From Lycorma delicatula (lineage: Eukaryota; Arthropoda; Insecta; Hemiptera; Fulgoridae), in contig NC_134455.1 in assembly GCF_047948215.1 (NCBI RefSeq), forward strand, positions 71,759,689 through 71,823,688: a stretch of DNA of 64,000 nt, read 5' to 3'. The translations under genes and the position numbers were made by a program. A model generated the notes under the pieces. That model saw only the letters and a list, made by a program, of their open reading frames with translations. It was not told the origin of the DNA and did no database searches. Below, piece by piece: positions 1 through 12,190 of this stretch (the stretch's first letter is position 1; every line of letters starts with the position of its first letter).

Positions 1-16
1 ATCTCGTACTTTGATT

Positions 17-33
17 TATATATATATATATAT
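17..33. repeat. (TA)n microsatellite
   Basis: Alternating TA run at the window edge. The following ~200 bases are AT-rich with no recognisable coding sequence. Confidence 0.9.
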
Positions 34-239
34 GAGAGGTATAGCATTCAGTTTAATATTCAAATAATATTAGGAAAGATAATAAAAAATATAACAGAAT
101 ATTTTTAAAAAAACCCTGTAAAAATACAGATTAAAAAACAGATCCTGTAATTAGACGATATACCAAGCAAGAAATGCTAGCTAGATCTAATAGATTGTTA
201 GCGACTGAACACGCAGAGCTATCAAGATAGTAATCAATG

Positions 240-345
240 GTGATTGCAATACCGAACCAAATATACATTATCGGTATTCAGTATTTTTTTAAACGTTCTA
301 CCGGAATACCCGCGTTAATACCGATATTAGGGATTTATAAAAAAT
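240..345. other. hAT-like subterminal motifs (tentative)
   Basis: This short block carries repeated, partly inverted motifs of the form cggtattc, accggaatacc and accgatatta. Clusters of this kind are often seen near the ends of hAT elements in insects. The hAT transposase relic lies about 330 bp downstream, so this may be its 3-prime flank. I found no matching opposite end or 8-bp target duplication, so the assignment rests on context and resemblance. Confidence 0.3.
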
Positions 346-671
346 GTACAAAAACACAGTTGTTTCTTTGCCATATTTATTAGTTTTAAACAAAAAATGC
401 ATTAACTATAAAAATATAAATAATTTTGTTATGTACAAATATTAAAAAAAAGAAATGATGTAATCAAATATTATTAACAAGAGTAGTAAATAATAATTTA
501 TAACACGGAAACAAAAAATATAGTATAAAAAATAAATAAATACAGTACTGGAATAAAATAAAGGAACAAAACATACAGTATTATTTATTAATAAGAGTAA
601 ATATCACAAAAAAAGTTGCTGTGTATTCTACTATTATATAGTATCTATTAATAGAAAAATAACATTATTTA

Positions 672-1130
672 TTAACTGCATATTTTTGAAATGTGATCGT
701 AGAAAATTTAATGCATCTACCGAACTGTCATTAAGCCTGGAACGTATTTTGGTGCCCAAATTACCTGTAGATGAAAATGCATCCACGCTGGTTGATGGTA
801 CTGTTAATAATCAGGGATATACTTCCTCTAAATATTTCCTCGAACTCCTTCATCTTTAAACAACTCATATCAACTCTGACGAGAGACCGAGTTGTTTGCA
901 TTACTTTTGTATTATTTATTGTGGCAATTGTTTTTATTTTTAGCTAATTGTAATTTCTTCTCGAAAGACAATCTTTTCCGATGTTAACATCAAATCATCT
1001 TCGACGAATTCCTCTAGATAGGTTATCCAGAAGTGACCCTAGCGTGCCCTATTCGCAATCGGCAAATAATAACTTCCTCCCGACGGTTATTTTTGTATGA
1101 GAAGCTCTACGGTAGCACAGTATACTTAAC
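672..1130 (-). pseudogene. hAT transposase C-terminal relic
   Basis: Read on the minus strand, about 815 to 676 encodes a stretch containing TSVDAF, then TKIRSRLNDSSVDALNFLRS. This matches the hAT C-terminal dimerisation region (TSVxSERxFSxAG, then TKxRSRLxxxxVxALxFL). The usual glutamate/arginine of the SER motif is missing. Further upstream, to about 1130, a second open patch (EEFVEDDLMLTSEK) in another frame may be earlier hAT sequence. Stops and frame changes separate the pieces. No DDE core or BED finger was found, so only the end of the gene survives. hAT proteins catalyse cut-and-paste transposition; this one cannot be functional. Confidence 0.68.
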
Positions 1131-1169
1131 TAGACAGAGTTTATTGTTAACAGTAGCATCCCACTAACA

Positions 1170-1660
1170 AAATTTAATCTTTTCTCTTTTTCTCTTTTTC
1201 CCTTATTCCCATTTTTCCTTTTTTGCATCTTCTCTTTTTACCTTTTTTCCTTCTTCCCTTTTCCCTTTTCTTCCTTGTTCCCTTTATCCCTGTTTCCTTA
1301 TTTTCTTTTTTCCATATTTCGCAAAATATTTATTTTCACGTAACTAATATTTATTCTGAATATGAGCCATATCCGAACATAAATACAATTTTTCGAATTA
1401 TCTCGACCCCAGCCCCACCTAGCGGGTTCAATTTTCGCAAAAATATTTATTTTCACGTAACTAAAATGTATCATGAATATAAGCCAAATTGGTCGATAAG
1501 TACAATTTTTCGAAATATTTCAACTTCAGTGCTACCTATTGGGTCCAAACTGATTTAGAAACCTTCGCGGGCGTGCGCACAAAACTCACCAAAGTTTCAT
1601 TGCAGTTGGATGAATGGTACAGGAACGCATACAAGGCAAACAAACAAACAAAAAATCATT
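1170..1660. repeat. dispersed repeat with pyrimidine tract and 116-bp tandem duplication
   Basis: From about 1180 to 1316 the plus strand is almost pure pyrimidine (ctttttccc-type units). Two diverged 116-bp units follow at 1317-1432 and 1433-1548; each begins with tttcgcaaaa and contains attttcacgtaacta and gtacaatttttcga-like blocks. The segment ends near 1590-1655 in a motif (caccaaagtttcattgc, then caaacaaacaaac) typical of the 3-prime ends of dispersed arthropod repeats. A similar pyrimidine tract recurs at 59.3-60.2 kb, so both loci may be one family. Long open frames here are low-complexity artefacts rich in F, P and L. Confidence 0.65.
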
Positions 1661-1662
1661 TT

Positions 1663-1668
<6 letters not shown>

Positions 1669-1701
<33 letters not shown>
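1669..1701. repeat. (AT)n microsatellite
   Basis: Uninterrupted AT dinucleotide run directly after the dispersed repeat above, possibly grown from its tail. Confidence 0.95.
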
Positions 1702-1703
<2 letters not shown>

Positions 1704-1824
1704 ATACCGGTCATTTTACATATTCCCCATATTGGCATATTTTAAATATTAAAATAACTCGACTATTAGAGTATTTACTGAATTTATTATTAAATAATCA
1801 AAACATTACTGTTAATTAGTCGAG

Positions 1825-1935
1825 GTTGGCGAACGAAGCGAGCGTAGGTTATATTTGGTTAGATTATGTTAATTCCGTGTACTGACGAATATCAACATAA
1901 CATAAACAAACATAACCTACGCTTGCTTCGCTAAC
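1825..1935. repeat. imperfect inverted repeat, MITE-like
   Basis: The left arm (1825-1870) and right arm (1894-1935) are reverse complements with a few mismatches, around a 23-base spacer. Each arm contains gcgtaggttat and a gcgaagc-like block. The whole could fold into a hairpin. It resembles the end of a small non-autonomous DNA transposon, but I see no convincing target duplication. Confidence 0.7.
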
Positions 1936-1939
1936 TTCT

Positions 1940-3640
1940 TCTATTTAACATTAAATATGCAAATTATATATGTTATTTTCGAACATTGGAGGTGATTAAT
2001 CAGTTCATCTGTAATTATGCCTAATCGCCGGATTAATAAAATTTACTGTAACATTATATATAAATTATTTTCACGCAATTCCATAAAAAATATTTTTTAT
2101 AATTTATCCGACTTTTTCATGATAAAAATGAAATTGAAAACAGATTACAGCAATAATGATTTTAATTTAATTTTTCGTTTAATTTTAAAAATAAGATTTT
2201 TTTCATTGATTTAAACAAAATTATCAATAAAAAACTCGTGAATAAGTTTTATGCAAACATTTTCAATAAAGCTGTTTATTTTAATATTTTTATTTAATTA
2301 AAATTTATTAAAATATAATAATTGCAAACCTTCATCTACTAGAAGGATGTGTGAAAGATAAAAATTGTATGGAGAGAGAACTGTAAGGATACAACCCTCT
2401 ATTTCATTTATAAAATGGTTATCTAAGGACATACCATGTATTAATTCTGTTAAAATTAAAAGATTACTACAAATACAAAGAGAACAGAGTAATATCAAAC
2501 CAATCATATAATCAGAAATTAAAAAATTACAACGTTACAGGAACAAAAAATACTTTTATGTAAGATGAAATATATATTTCTTAGGCAAAAACATTTATAT
2601 TTTAAGTGATTATTAAAACATATAAATTCTGTAGAGGTCTTGTAATAAATAATGATGAGAAAGATTTTTTACGTTCAGTGATTAATTACTGTGTCATAAC
2701 ATTTTGAGAATAAAACGAATAAACCGTTTTTAAATAAGATAAAAAAATAATTATATGAATAAATGCTAATGAAAAAAATCCTTTTTTTAAGTAAAAGAGG
2801 TAATTTCAAATATTAAAGGAAAAAAGTGTGTGAAACTGTTACTCTTAGTAAAATATTAAAGGAAAAGACGAACTTATTCGCTATTCTTTAAATAGTTTTT
2901 GCATAAATTCACCGTTAAAAACCTTCAATTATGTTTTCTTATGTAGGATTGTAGAAAATATTTTCGTTAATAAACGTACACAGGTTAATGTGTGTAATTA
3001 GACAAACAAGATAAGCTACTATATATATGGATTCCGACTAATTAAACATGCATCAAATGTTTTTGAAACTTCCCTATTACCATACAATTTTATTATTGGA
3101 AAATAATCGGACAAAATTAACAGAGTATGACCGAAACAACTTTATTTACAAAAATTATAGTTGTTTGAAATGGTAAAAATATAAAATTCAGGTCAAAATA
3201 AAATAATATTTGTAAAACAAACGGAAATGGTTCCAGCAAAGGGCTGGAGTTTGAAAACTCGTAAGGAGACACTTGGAAGTTATGAAAACTTGAAGAGATG
3301 ACAGAGAATTTATTAAACATTAAATGAAGAAATATAATATTGTTTATCGATCAAACCAAATAAAAACTTTTATAAGAAAATTGGTTTGTATTTTCCATGG
3401 TAAATACAATATTAGCTTCTTATGTTTAGAAGAGATTGCAATCACATACAATAAATTTCAGATTGTCAATTCAAGATTTTTGAAAACTTTAGATTTTAAG
3501 AAGAGATTAATATTAAAAATTAAAAACCACGACTGTCAAAAAAAAACCATTACTCATTAATATAGAATAATTACAGAGCGTAAGGGTGAAAATTTTTATA
3601 TAGTACTCGTATTTGTATATAGTGTAATGTTTTCCAAATT
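1940..3640. other. AT-rich stretch, nothing recognised
   Basis: Several short open frames occur on both strands (for example 2017-2214 plus and 2298-2507 minus). None resembles a known domain and all look like chance in AT-rich DNA. Confidence 0.5.
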
Positions 3641-3659
3641 TTATAAATTTATTTAAAGT

Positions 3660-4450
3660 TACATAGGTGTATGTAGAAGTGTGAGATACGTGTAATACGT
3701 ATATAGCGTATGACACTTCCGGTAACGTAAGGATTCCAGTGCTGAGTGTACATCTAAATCGGTTCAACCCTAGAGCTGCTACGGCGGAACAAACAAACAT
3801 AGATACATGGATAAATACACCCTAAATACATAAATTAATAATTAAAGTTCCATTGTGATTTTGTATTATACTAGCAAATACCCCGTTTGAGTTTTGAAGA
3901 TTGGTTGCGAATATAGAATAAAATTTCCTTATAAACGTCATCTGTTAGATCGAGATATAGCAGATATATGCTAAAGTTAACCTTCAACCTACTATCATGC
4001 CGTATGAAATTTGAAAACTGGACGATTGTTTACAGAGATATGATAAGAGTATCCCTTTGCACCTCCAAAAACAGCGCCCCACTGGCACCCTGTTTTTTAC
4101 CAGTTAATAGTGATGATTGGTCTAGCCTCGCACGAGAAGCTCGCATCATCTCATCACTCTAGCCTCGCAGGAAGTCCCCACGGGAAGCCCATAATTATCG
4201 AACAGAATCTTTTAAAATTTATTTAATATTACTTATCTTATTTAACGTAAATTTAATTCTATTATTTTTGTAATATTATTCATTTGATTGATTCGAATCA
4301 ACCTGATCAAATCTAGCTCACGCAGTAATAGAGTCTTACGTTCACAGTTCATTAATTCAATTCATTAAAGTTTGCTTCAACCGGTAAATGGTGGAAAAAC
4401 ATACATACACCTACCCTAAATACATTAAACTCCTTTTTAGGCAGCCGTGT
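3660..4450 (+). repeat. dispersed-repeat ends (two units)
   Basis: Two similar 3-prime-end motifs occur: around 3745-3835 (aaatcggttcaaccc, then acaaacaaacatag and caccctaaatacat) and around 4370-4435 (gcttcaaccggt, then acatacatacacctacc and ctaaatacatt). The second unit probably begins near 3870 with actagcaaataccccg, a start also seen at 30.4 and 59.1 kb. At 4110-4172 there is a short duplication: tctagcctcgcacgagaag and tctagcctcgcaggaag. No coding capacity was recognised. Confidence 0.45.
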
Positions 4451-5059
4451 AATATAGCAATGGGGTAAAGATTTCTAAATCCTTTGATAAAACAAAAAAA
4501 ATTCTTTAAAAATTATTAAAATTAAATTACTGTAACGAAAAGAGCCGTGAATATTGATTGGTAATGTACAGCAGATATATAATCGTATAATACTGATTAC
4601 TATCACCATTTCTACCGGAATGTTTATGAGTAAAGCCGTCTCCTAACCGCATAAAAAAAAATTGATTGGATTGCATATGATACTAATCAGTAAATTGTTA
4701 ATAACTTCCAATGTATTATTCAATGGAATGCCATGTAGTCTGCTGCCTATTAGTAATCCGTTACAAACAAATTCCAGGTGACTAACCCTTGTCTTACAAA
4801 ATTGTTCAACAGATCAAAACATAATAATATGATGATTCTGATTTAATTTAATTTAGTGGAATCTATCCTAGAAAAATCGCTTTTCTTTACTTGTGTCATA
4901 AAAATAAAGTAAAAATAACTCGTAATACAAAAATTAAAGAATTATGATAAATGTTATATTTATCTTTAAAATATAAATTTTGAGAAAGTACGTTACTCTA
5001 TATTAAAATTTCATCAAGTAAAACGCAAAAAAATTTTTGTTAGGCTCAATGTATTTCTT

Positions 5060-6410
5060 CCACATCCGACAAGGCTGTTGTCTGTTGAATTAGTGTCATT
5101 TCCGAAATTTATCACAATAACTTCAATAATATTTTTATACGTACTGCGCATCCCATGTTTTTCTTCTTCTTTAATTGCATGTCAAATACAATTTTTCTAA
5201 GCATTTGCTTCTACTATATTAACACTTTCTATCATTAATTTTTTTACAAAACATTACCTTAATGTTATATTATTAATCAATGTATCATGTGACTTGTGAT
5301 TTGTAGTACAAGTCAATTTTATCGGGTAAAATTTCAAAAGTAAGAAGGAAGACGCATCACGACAAATGTTTTTGATTTTGGCGATTTCATCCACTTCATA
5401 ATGAATATGTTTTTGTTTAACTGATTTTACAATTTTTTAAATTTGAACTTTTAACATGATTTCAATGTACGCAGTTTTTTCGATTTTAACCATTCGGCAA
5501 TTTTTGATTTTATGTACAAAGCGTGTGAAATTTTTCCAGTTTTCAGGCAATAGTACGGCGCATTATCCATTATTATGACGGATCCTTCAGTAAAAAAATC
5601 CAAAAATTTTTTTTAATTCGCTGCTTAAAATTGTCTCCATTCATTTCGTAATGATACTTTTGGGAAAATCAGAATTCGAATACCCATAAACATTTCTTAA
5701 AAAATTCATTTTTACCTCCTACGTGGGTTAGTATTAATAATTAACCTTTTCCAGCCGGAGTTTACACCCCAGTTGACAAACCTCTCATAAAAGCGTCTTT
5801 GCGTTCTTTATTTCTTTATCCACCCACACCTTTTTCCGTACATGTTCCGCATTAACCAAAGTTTCATGTAGATAATAAATTGTCTTTCCCTCTTTATGAA
5901 ATCGCTTAATTTTTCTTAAATATTCCCTACGCCATGAAGTACTTCGGGCTCAATCAATAAAATATTATTTTTTTTGGACATGAAACGAAAATTCATTAAT
6001 TTTAAAACACGATGTAATGTAGTGTGTTTAAAACACTTCTAGAAAAATTCGGCAGTTTAGATTCGATATTCACGTCATTTAATATTCTGTTCAAAGAAAG
6101 CTCGTTATTGAAATAAAGCCAATGAACCTTTTGTTCTGGTAGCGGTTTCAGTAAATTCGCCTAACTTTTCAATCATTTACACAAGGTTTCGAGTCTTTTT
6201 AGGGCTAAAATATTTACCATCAATTTTTTGTTTCATTATTGAATTAAAAGTTGTTCTTTCGATATCGATTGTTATACTACTTGCTTCCCGAGCAACGTCT
6301 CTCACTTCAATTTCAAGGTTACCTTGTTTTAAGGTTATATATACGTTGTTAATTTTTTTTTTCGGAACTACTGAAGGGTTTTTCCGGTTTAATTTTCAAG
6401 ACAGAATTAC
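5060..6410 (-). pseudogene. degenerate DDE transposase (Tc1/mariner superfamily, DDE_3-like)
   Basis: Minus-strand translation gives consecutive fragments of one protein in shifting frames. Near 6400-6190 is an open stretch beginning NRKNPSVVPKKKINN with a DNA-binding-like character. At about 5990-5830 come FRFMSKKNNILLIEPE and YYLHETLVNAEHVRKKVWVD, matching the YLDETWVNAxxxxxKxW block that carries the first catalytic aspartate, here changed to H. Near 5560 comes VIIMDNAPYY, the second catalytic aspartate block. The end (about 5190-5060) reads IKEEEKHGMRS then NDTNSTDNS, like the acidic C-terminus of this family. Stops and frameshifts are frequent, so the gene is dead. No terminal repeats were identified. 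Confidence 0.8.
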
Positions 6411-6955
6411 TCTGATAAATCCCGGCTGCAGTGTAAATTAAAATTAATAAAAATAACATTGAATATAACTTTTATAAAAATGAACTATAAAATCTTATCG
6501 TACTGTACAAAGTAACGGTCTATGTTATTCTGAAATGCTTTATTTCACTGAAATACTGGTGTGAAACATTACAAATGATGTTATAGTTATAAATATCAAT
6601 AACAAAAGACTTAATAAAGTCTTTAATTACTTATCATCAGCTGCCACGGTGCCAGACAAATGATTGCTTACACTAGATTATTATACGCATAAAGCAATAA
6701 TTGCCCTTCCAAATGGAAATCACAGAATGGTTCTATAAATATAAGTTTCTAAACTAGTCACAGAACATTGTTTCGTCATGTAAGAAAAGAGTAACAAATT
6801 TAGTCTGTATATTGGAGCTATTTTATATTGAATATTATGAAGACGATGACTTTTTTTTTTTAGATACGGATAAACCCAATATCATCTTGATGTCCCCCTT
6901 TTATAAAAATAAATAATATCATTAGATCTTTTATATCATTGGAATAAGTATATCA

Positions 6956-7382
6956 TGATTTTTATTTTTATTTTTGTTTTACGTGGTTTTTCAGTGGGAT
7001 CCACTAAAAAACCACTCCCTCACGCAACGTGATGCTGGAATTGCCGCTTGTGGCATAACCTCAGCACCACGCGCGTCACGGGCACACCTCACATTAATAT
7101 AAATATTTACACCTCTCATTCTCACTCTACTTAAAAAAATATGTATATATACACTACATAACACATCCTGTTACCATTTACACTCAACATTTACAATCAA
7201 TAATATATACAGCTAAGAATATATACACCACAGCTATGACGGCCTCAGACAACAAGAACGCGTCCCGCGGGAGCCGTTGGTGACGACAATGCCAAGGCAG
7301 CCCCCCCACCGGTCCCAAAAGGCTGGCGCCCATCACTGCTCTCAATCGACATCTCCGTTATTTTCTTCGTGGTCCTGTTCTA
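6956..7382 (-). mobile_element. 3-prime untranslated region and A-rich tail of R1-type LINE
   Basis: This is the downstream continuation of the R1-like reading frame ending at 7383 on the minus strand. Its far edge on the plus strand is a T-rich run (tttttatttttatttttg), which is an A-rich tail on the minus strand, at the boundary where base composition drops back to AT-rich flank. GC content is visibly higher than in the surroundings, including the block at 7245-7335. Confidence 0.75.
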
Positions 7383-8480
7383 TCATTTCTGTTGTAGCAC
7401 TCTTTTAAACCACCGGGCACACGCAGTCCATTCCTCACTGAAAGAGAGCATCAAACGCGTGACTTCCCCCGGCAAGTTCAAATCGTCACGTGGTATATTT
7501 TGTTTCCATCTGGGACACATAAAGAAAGTGTGCTCCACGGTATCCACTTCATTACAATACTGGCACAGTTCTGTGCGCCTCTTTTTGATCCTGCAGAGGT
7601 AGACCCCGAACAACCCATGCCCTGGCAACCACTGAGCCGTCCAGAAGTCCACTCCTCCATGCAGTCTACGGATCCAGGCAGCCACCTCTAGGATCAAGGT
7701 ATAGTATCAGTATCCTCCTTCGCACTCCGCCACCTCTCCTGCCAGTCAGCCAGCAAGCGGCCCCTCGCTATCTCTCTACAATCTGTGGCTCTATCTCTTC
7801 TTTCTTTGGCCCACAGGTCCAACGGCGGGCATACCAGCCACCACCAGTGCGGCATCCAATGATACGGTCCGGTAGAGCCGCGTAACTCTTATCCCCAGCC
7901 TCCTATATATGTCATTCCACCTCCGGGCATTTCTCACCTCTCCAAAGGCCTTCCACCATACCGGTGCCGCATACAAAATCATCGATACCAGGGTAGACGC
8001 CAACATTCAGCGCTTGAGTGTCTTAGGACCCCCGGCATTGGCCATAAGCCTCATCAATGCCGAGGACATTTTTTCCACCTTCGTGGCCACTTGCTGCACG
8101 TGAAGTGAGAAACCCCTTGACCTATGGAGCCACACTCCCAAGTATTTTGCCGCTTCCTTTGGGGCGATCATTTCTCCATCGACTTGGACAGCAAAAGGGT
8201 ATATTCGCCGCCTCACTGTAATTGCTACAATTTCAGTTTTCTATGCTGACAGTTGCAGCCCCTGCATCTCAAGCCATAATTTGATCTTCTCAACGGTCCT
8301 CGTAGCTATCTTCACTACCCTCTCCAGCTCCTTCGCCGCCACTACTACCGCCAAATCATCGGCATATGCCACTAATTGTACTTCCGGCGGCCACTCCCGC
8401 CGAATAAGTTCATCATGATTGGAAACGAAAAATGCTGTGCCTTGCATGTTTAACGCACTCGACTTTTTCTGTTTCTCTTC
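7383..8480 (-). pseudogene. R1-clade non-LTR retrotransposon ORF2, C-terminal half
   Basis: Four minus-strand pieces (8447-8241, 8216-8007, 8006-7791, 7697-7383) lie in one reading frame, separated by in-frame stops rather than frameshifts. They contain the reverse transcriptase catalytic motif YADDLAVVV, then KYLGVWL, the thumb/connection region (LYAAPVWWKAF), and a terminal CCHC knuckle: C-x2-C-x7-H-x4-C (CQYCNEVDTVEHTFFMC), followed by PRWKQN. This order is diagnostic of R1-type LINEs. The element is 5-prime truncated near 8450-8490: the fingers region and endonuclease are absent. Members of this clade copy their RNA into nicked chromosomal targets; many are site-specific, but the flanks here are not ribosomal DNA. 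Composition is clearly GC-richer than the neighbours. Confidence 0.9.
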
Positions 8481-8499
8481 TGCATGCGGAATGCATCAC

Positions 8500-8767
8500 T
8501 AACCATATAATAATTAGATGATAAGAATTACTAACCAGTTCTATTTCTTATGAGTAGTAACATGTAAACGGCTGTAATTTACTTTAAAATCAACATTAAT
8601 TTATTATTTATCTTAACAGCTCTCAAATTCATTCTTAAATAGCTCAAAAAAGTTTAAATTTACTGATGTTATTTACATAACGGCTTTAGAACTGATGAAG
8701 TTTACCTTTACATTTATAAAGTTATCTAAATCTCGGATTTATTAGGAAAAATAATTGATGAAATATG

Positions 8768-8817
<50 letters not shown>

Positions 8818-9410
8818 GAAGGTAAATAGATAAGAAATAATATATACAGAATAAAAATATTTTTATGTGATTTTATTCTAAATGATTACAAACACCATTT
8901 CATGAATAAATTAAGCATTTAATCCAATTGCGTTACCGTAGTTAGAGTGTGAAATAAATTAATTTATTGGTGATTGGTGTAAAAATATACTCCATAGCAA
9001 TTCAATAAAATTTTACTGCTTCAGAACAGTAATGCAATATTAGAGCAAACGTAATTACATCTTTTATAGGGATTTTTTATCGGAGTAAAGTTAACACCAT
9101 TCTACTTAAATTTCAATCATTTTACTGCTGCATTTCTATCATCCAACATTTACAAATGCGGAAGATTTTTGTGCATATTGCTCATTCTATTATAAAAGTG
9201 GTGAATAAATATTTTGAATATCTGACTGATCATTCTAATTTAAATCAGAACACATCCTCCATAAAACGAAGACAAATACAAAAAAATGCCGGCAAAGGAT
9301 TGCGTAACATTTCCAGCATTTTCCTTAACAGATGTTTATCTTAAAATTTTAAAATATTAATGATGTAGTTGTATTTACACTATAATAATCGGGAAAAAAA
9401 TAAAGATGTT
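8500..9410. other. AT-rich spacer with a long (AT)n run
   Basis: It contains a 44-base AT run at 8772-8815. The open frame at 9156-9344 has no recognisable domain. Nothing else is identifiable. Confidence 0.6.
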
Positions 9411-9415
9411 CAGTA

Positions 9416-10040
9416 AACAAATGTGGGTCCGATTTGACCCCTTAATCAAAAGACGTATCTAATATATATATATATATAAAATATATTATGTATATAAAAT
9501 ATGTATACGTATGTATAAATATTTGCACCAAATTTTTATCTCTTGGTCAATACGATTTTGAGAGACGTACGACTAAGGAGAAGACATTGTTTCTGTTTAA
9601 AAATAATGTTGATTACCCCCACCCGAAAATGTGTTGACTAAAAAATTTTGAAATTTTAAATGTCAAATGTTAAATGTCAATATTTCATCTAACTAAATCT
9701 CAATTTTTTATCGCTATACAAAGTCAAAAATTCAAATTAGCGAAACATCTCTCCTTTTTTAATTTTATCCAAATTGTAATACCACAATACCATCCATGTC
9801 CTATATACAGACATTTTGAGCCATCTTTTTAAGAATTTATTGTCATCTAGTCCGGTGTTAATAGTCAAAATTCATTCAAAAATATGAACGTAAATACATT
9901 TTGTGGAGACTTCTACATTGCTTTCTTTTGTTTTTTAGTCTAAAGGGGTTTTGAATATTTGCAAAACTCTCATTAACAAAATTTCGACCTATTGCTATAT
10001 TTTGTCTTTATGTTTTTTAGCTATGTTGTTGAGCAGCAAC
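9416..10040. repeat. dispersed repeat, unclassified
   Basis: The block opens with gggtccgatttgacccctt and an aaagacgtat motif, which recur at about 46070-46235. The part at 9750-9870 (ctcctttttttaattttat, then tagtccggtgttaatagtcaaaa) matches about 47650-47765. These similarities define a family with pieces at three places in the window. An AT run at 9461-9478 interrupts it. No coding sequence was seen. Confidence 0.5.
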
Positions 10041-10622
10041 AAACTCTAGCCAGGAAACTAGAAACAAATAAATTTAATTTTCTCTCATTTATATCTATTA
10101 TTGAACTAAATTAAATTATAAAACATGACCAGGATTTACCTATGTTATTTACCCCCAATGCATAAGGTACATATTGATCAAAAGATTTTAAATATTTTTA
10201 ATTAGACGTAATTTAAAACTAACGAATGTCAGTCTCGTTATAATGTACGTAATAGAGACTATAATCAGAATATTATAGAATGTATATATTCGATAAACTT
10301 GGTAACTAAGATAAAATATCGTTTGTATTACCGTTATAGAAATTAAAATACAATTTTAATTTCAATATTTACAATTTTAAGATTTTTTTAAATATGCTTA
10401 GGTAATAATTATTCACATTTCCAGAAACTCTAATTTTAGTAAAATGATATTCGAGCGAGAAAAAAACTTCCTTTATTAATTCAGTAGTGAGAATAAATCA
10501 AACTGTTTCATTTAGAGCTATGACCAAGTAATAAAGTTTTTTTTTTTAAGCAAATTTGAGTTTTTGAAAAAATATACACAGTACATTTTATTATCCATTT
10601 AAATATGGCTGAATTATTTCAT

Positions 10623-11645
10623 TGCTTTTTTTTTTGTCTTCAGTCATTTGACTGGTTTGATGCAGCTCTCCAAGATTCCCTATCTAGTGCTAGTCGTTTC
10701 ATTCAGTATACCCTCTTCATCCTACATCCCTAACAATTTGTTTTACATATTCCAAACGTGGCCTGCCTACACAATTTTTTCCTTCTACCTGTCCTTCCAA
10801 TATTAAAGCGACTATTCTAGGATGCCTAAGTATGTGGCCTATAAGTCTGTCTCTTCTTTTAACTATATTTTTCCAAATGCTTCTTTCTTCATCTATTTGC
10901 CGCAATACCTCTTCATTTGTCACTTTATCCACCCATCTGATTTTTAACATTCTCCTATAGCACCACATTTCAAAAGCTTCTAATCTTTTCTTCTCAGATA
11001 CTCCGATTGTCCAAGTTTCACTTCCATATAAAGCGACACTCGAAACATATACTTTCAAAAATCTTTTCCTGACATTTAAATTAAATTTGGATGTAAACAA
11101 ATTATATTTCTTACTGAAGGCTCGTTTTGCTTGTGCTATTCGGCATTTTATATCGCTCCTGCTTCGTCCATCTTTAGTAATTCTACTTCCCAAATAACAA
11201 AATTCTTCTGTCTATCCTCCTCCTATTCTTTTCTCCTCCTATTTTCACATTCAGTGGTCCATCTTTGTTATTTCTACTACATTTCATTACTTTTGTTTTG
11301 TTCTTGTTTATATTCATGCGATAGTTCTTGCGTAGGACTTCATCTATGCCGTTCATTGTTTCTTCTAAATCCTTTTTACTCTCGGCTAGAATTACTATAT
11401 CATCAGCAAATCGTAGCATCTTTATCTTTTCACCTTGTACTGTTACTCCGAATCTAAATTGTTCTTTAACATCATTAACTGCTAGTTCCATGTAAAGATT
11501 AAAAAGGAACGGAGATAGGTAACATCCTTGTCGGACTCCCTTTCTTATTTCGGCTTCTTTCTTATGTTCTTCAATTATTACTGTTGCTGTTTGGTTCCTG
11601 TACATGTTAGCAATTGTTCTTCTATCTCTGTATTTGGATCTCTCT
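10623..11645 (-). pseudogene. non-LTR retrotransposon RT/C-terminal region, copy 1 (RTE/Jockey-like, clade uncertain)
   Basis: On the minus strand, 11605-11183 encodes a reverse transcriptase palm: KGVRQGCYLSPFLFN (motif B region) and RFADDIVILAES (catalytic FADD). A frame change near 11200 leads to 11193-10717, which encodes LYGSETWTIGVSEKKRLEAF, RRDRLIGHILRH and GRPRLEYVKQIVRDVG, the conserved C-terminal region of these LINEs. Relative to copy 2 at 22 kb, extra bases at the junction (about +7 net) cause the frameshift. The 3-prime end is a T run on the plus strand (10625-10636) followed by gtcttcagtcatttgac. The element is 5-prime truncated near 11645, so the N-terminal endonuclease is missing. 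Non-functional. Confidence 0.88.
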
Positions 11646-11658
11646 CAAATACAGAGAT
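11624..11658. repeat. 13-bp inverted repeat at LINE truncation point
   Basis: atctctgtatttg at 11624-11636 is the exact reverse complement of 11646-11658, with a 9-base loop. The left arm is LINE sequence, in frame with the reverse transcriptase. The right arm lies at or beyond the point where LINE similarity ends. Confidence 0.9.
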
Positions 11659-11730
11659 TTCATTGCATAGAAATGAAACTTATAAAAAAGAATCTTCCTT
11701 TTTATCTAGTGTAAGAACCTGAAATGGATA

Positions 11731-12190
11731 GATATACCGATTGAATCACGAAGTTCTCCCGAAACTTTCATAACCTATTATACTCATGAAAAATAATGGA
11801 AAAAGTTCATATAAACATATCTCAAATTCATCGTTTGCGAGTTACGGCTAGTGAAATATTTCGCTCGAATTTCAGCAACTCAGGTGAAATGAGATCGTTT
11901 TGAAATTTTTAGGACATTAATTAAGAGGCAGAATTAGAGAATTTTATGATTATTGATTGGAGAATCGAATAATAGGTCCCAGAACTATATTTGCAGGAGT
12001 TTTTGAAAAATCTTTGGTGAATAACCAATACAATTTTAACGTACAATAATTTTGTTAAATGGGCAATAAACACGAACATATTTAAACAAAACTTGTAGAG
12101 AATTTAATTCTAAACAAAATGGTGTAAGATAAATTGAATAAACCAAAGAAAAGTAAGAACAATTCGAATTTTATTTAGAAAAAATACATT
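11731..12190. repeat. left terminal inverted repeat of mariner-like element (~460 bp)
   Basis: Aligns in reverse complement to 13534-14061. It reaches right up to the last codons of the transposase, so almost no unique 3-prime untranslated sequence exists. Confidence 0.85.

Noticed and set aside
1223..1558. 111-codon frame rich in F, P and L
   Set aside because: Translation of a pyrimidine tract; low-complexity composition explains it.
1801..1940. Telomeric TTAGG-type repeat
   Set aside because: Only scattered taggtt motifs inside an inverted repeat, with no tandem array.
3513..3800. 95-codon minus-strand frame
   Set aside because: Runs across a dispersed-repeat tail and has no protein-like features.
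7369..7691. Plus-strand frames over the R1 zinc-knuckle region
   Set aside because: Antisense or out-of-frame shadows of the R1 protein.
11131..11722. Plus-strand frames of 108 and 64 codons
   Set aside because: Antisense to the LINE palm domain and rich in C, S, L and F, as expected of shadows.
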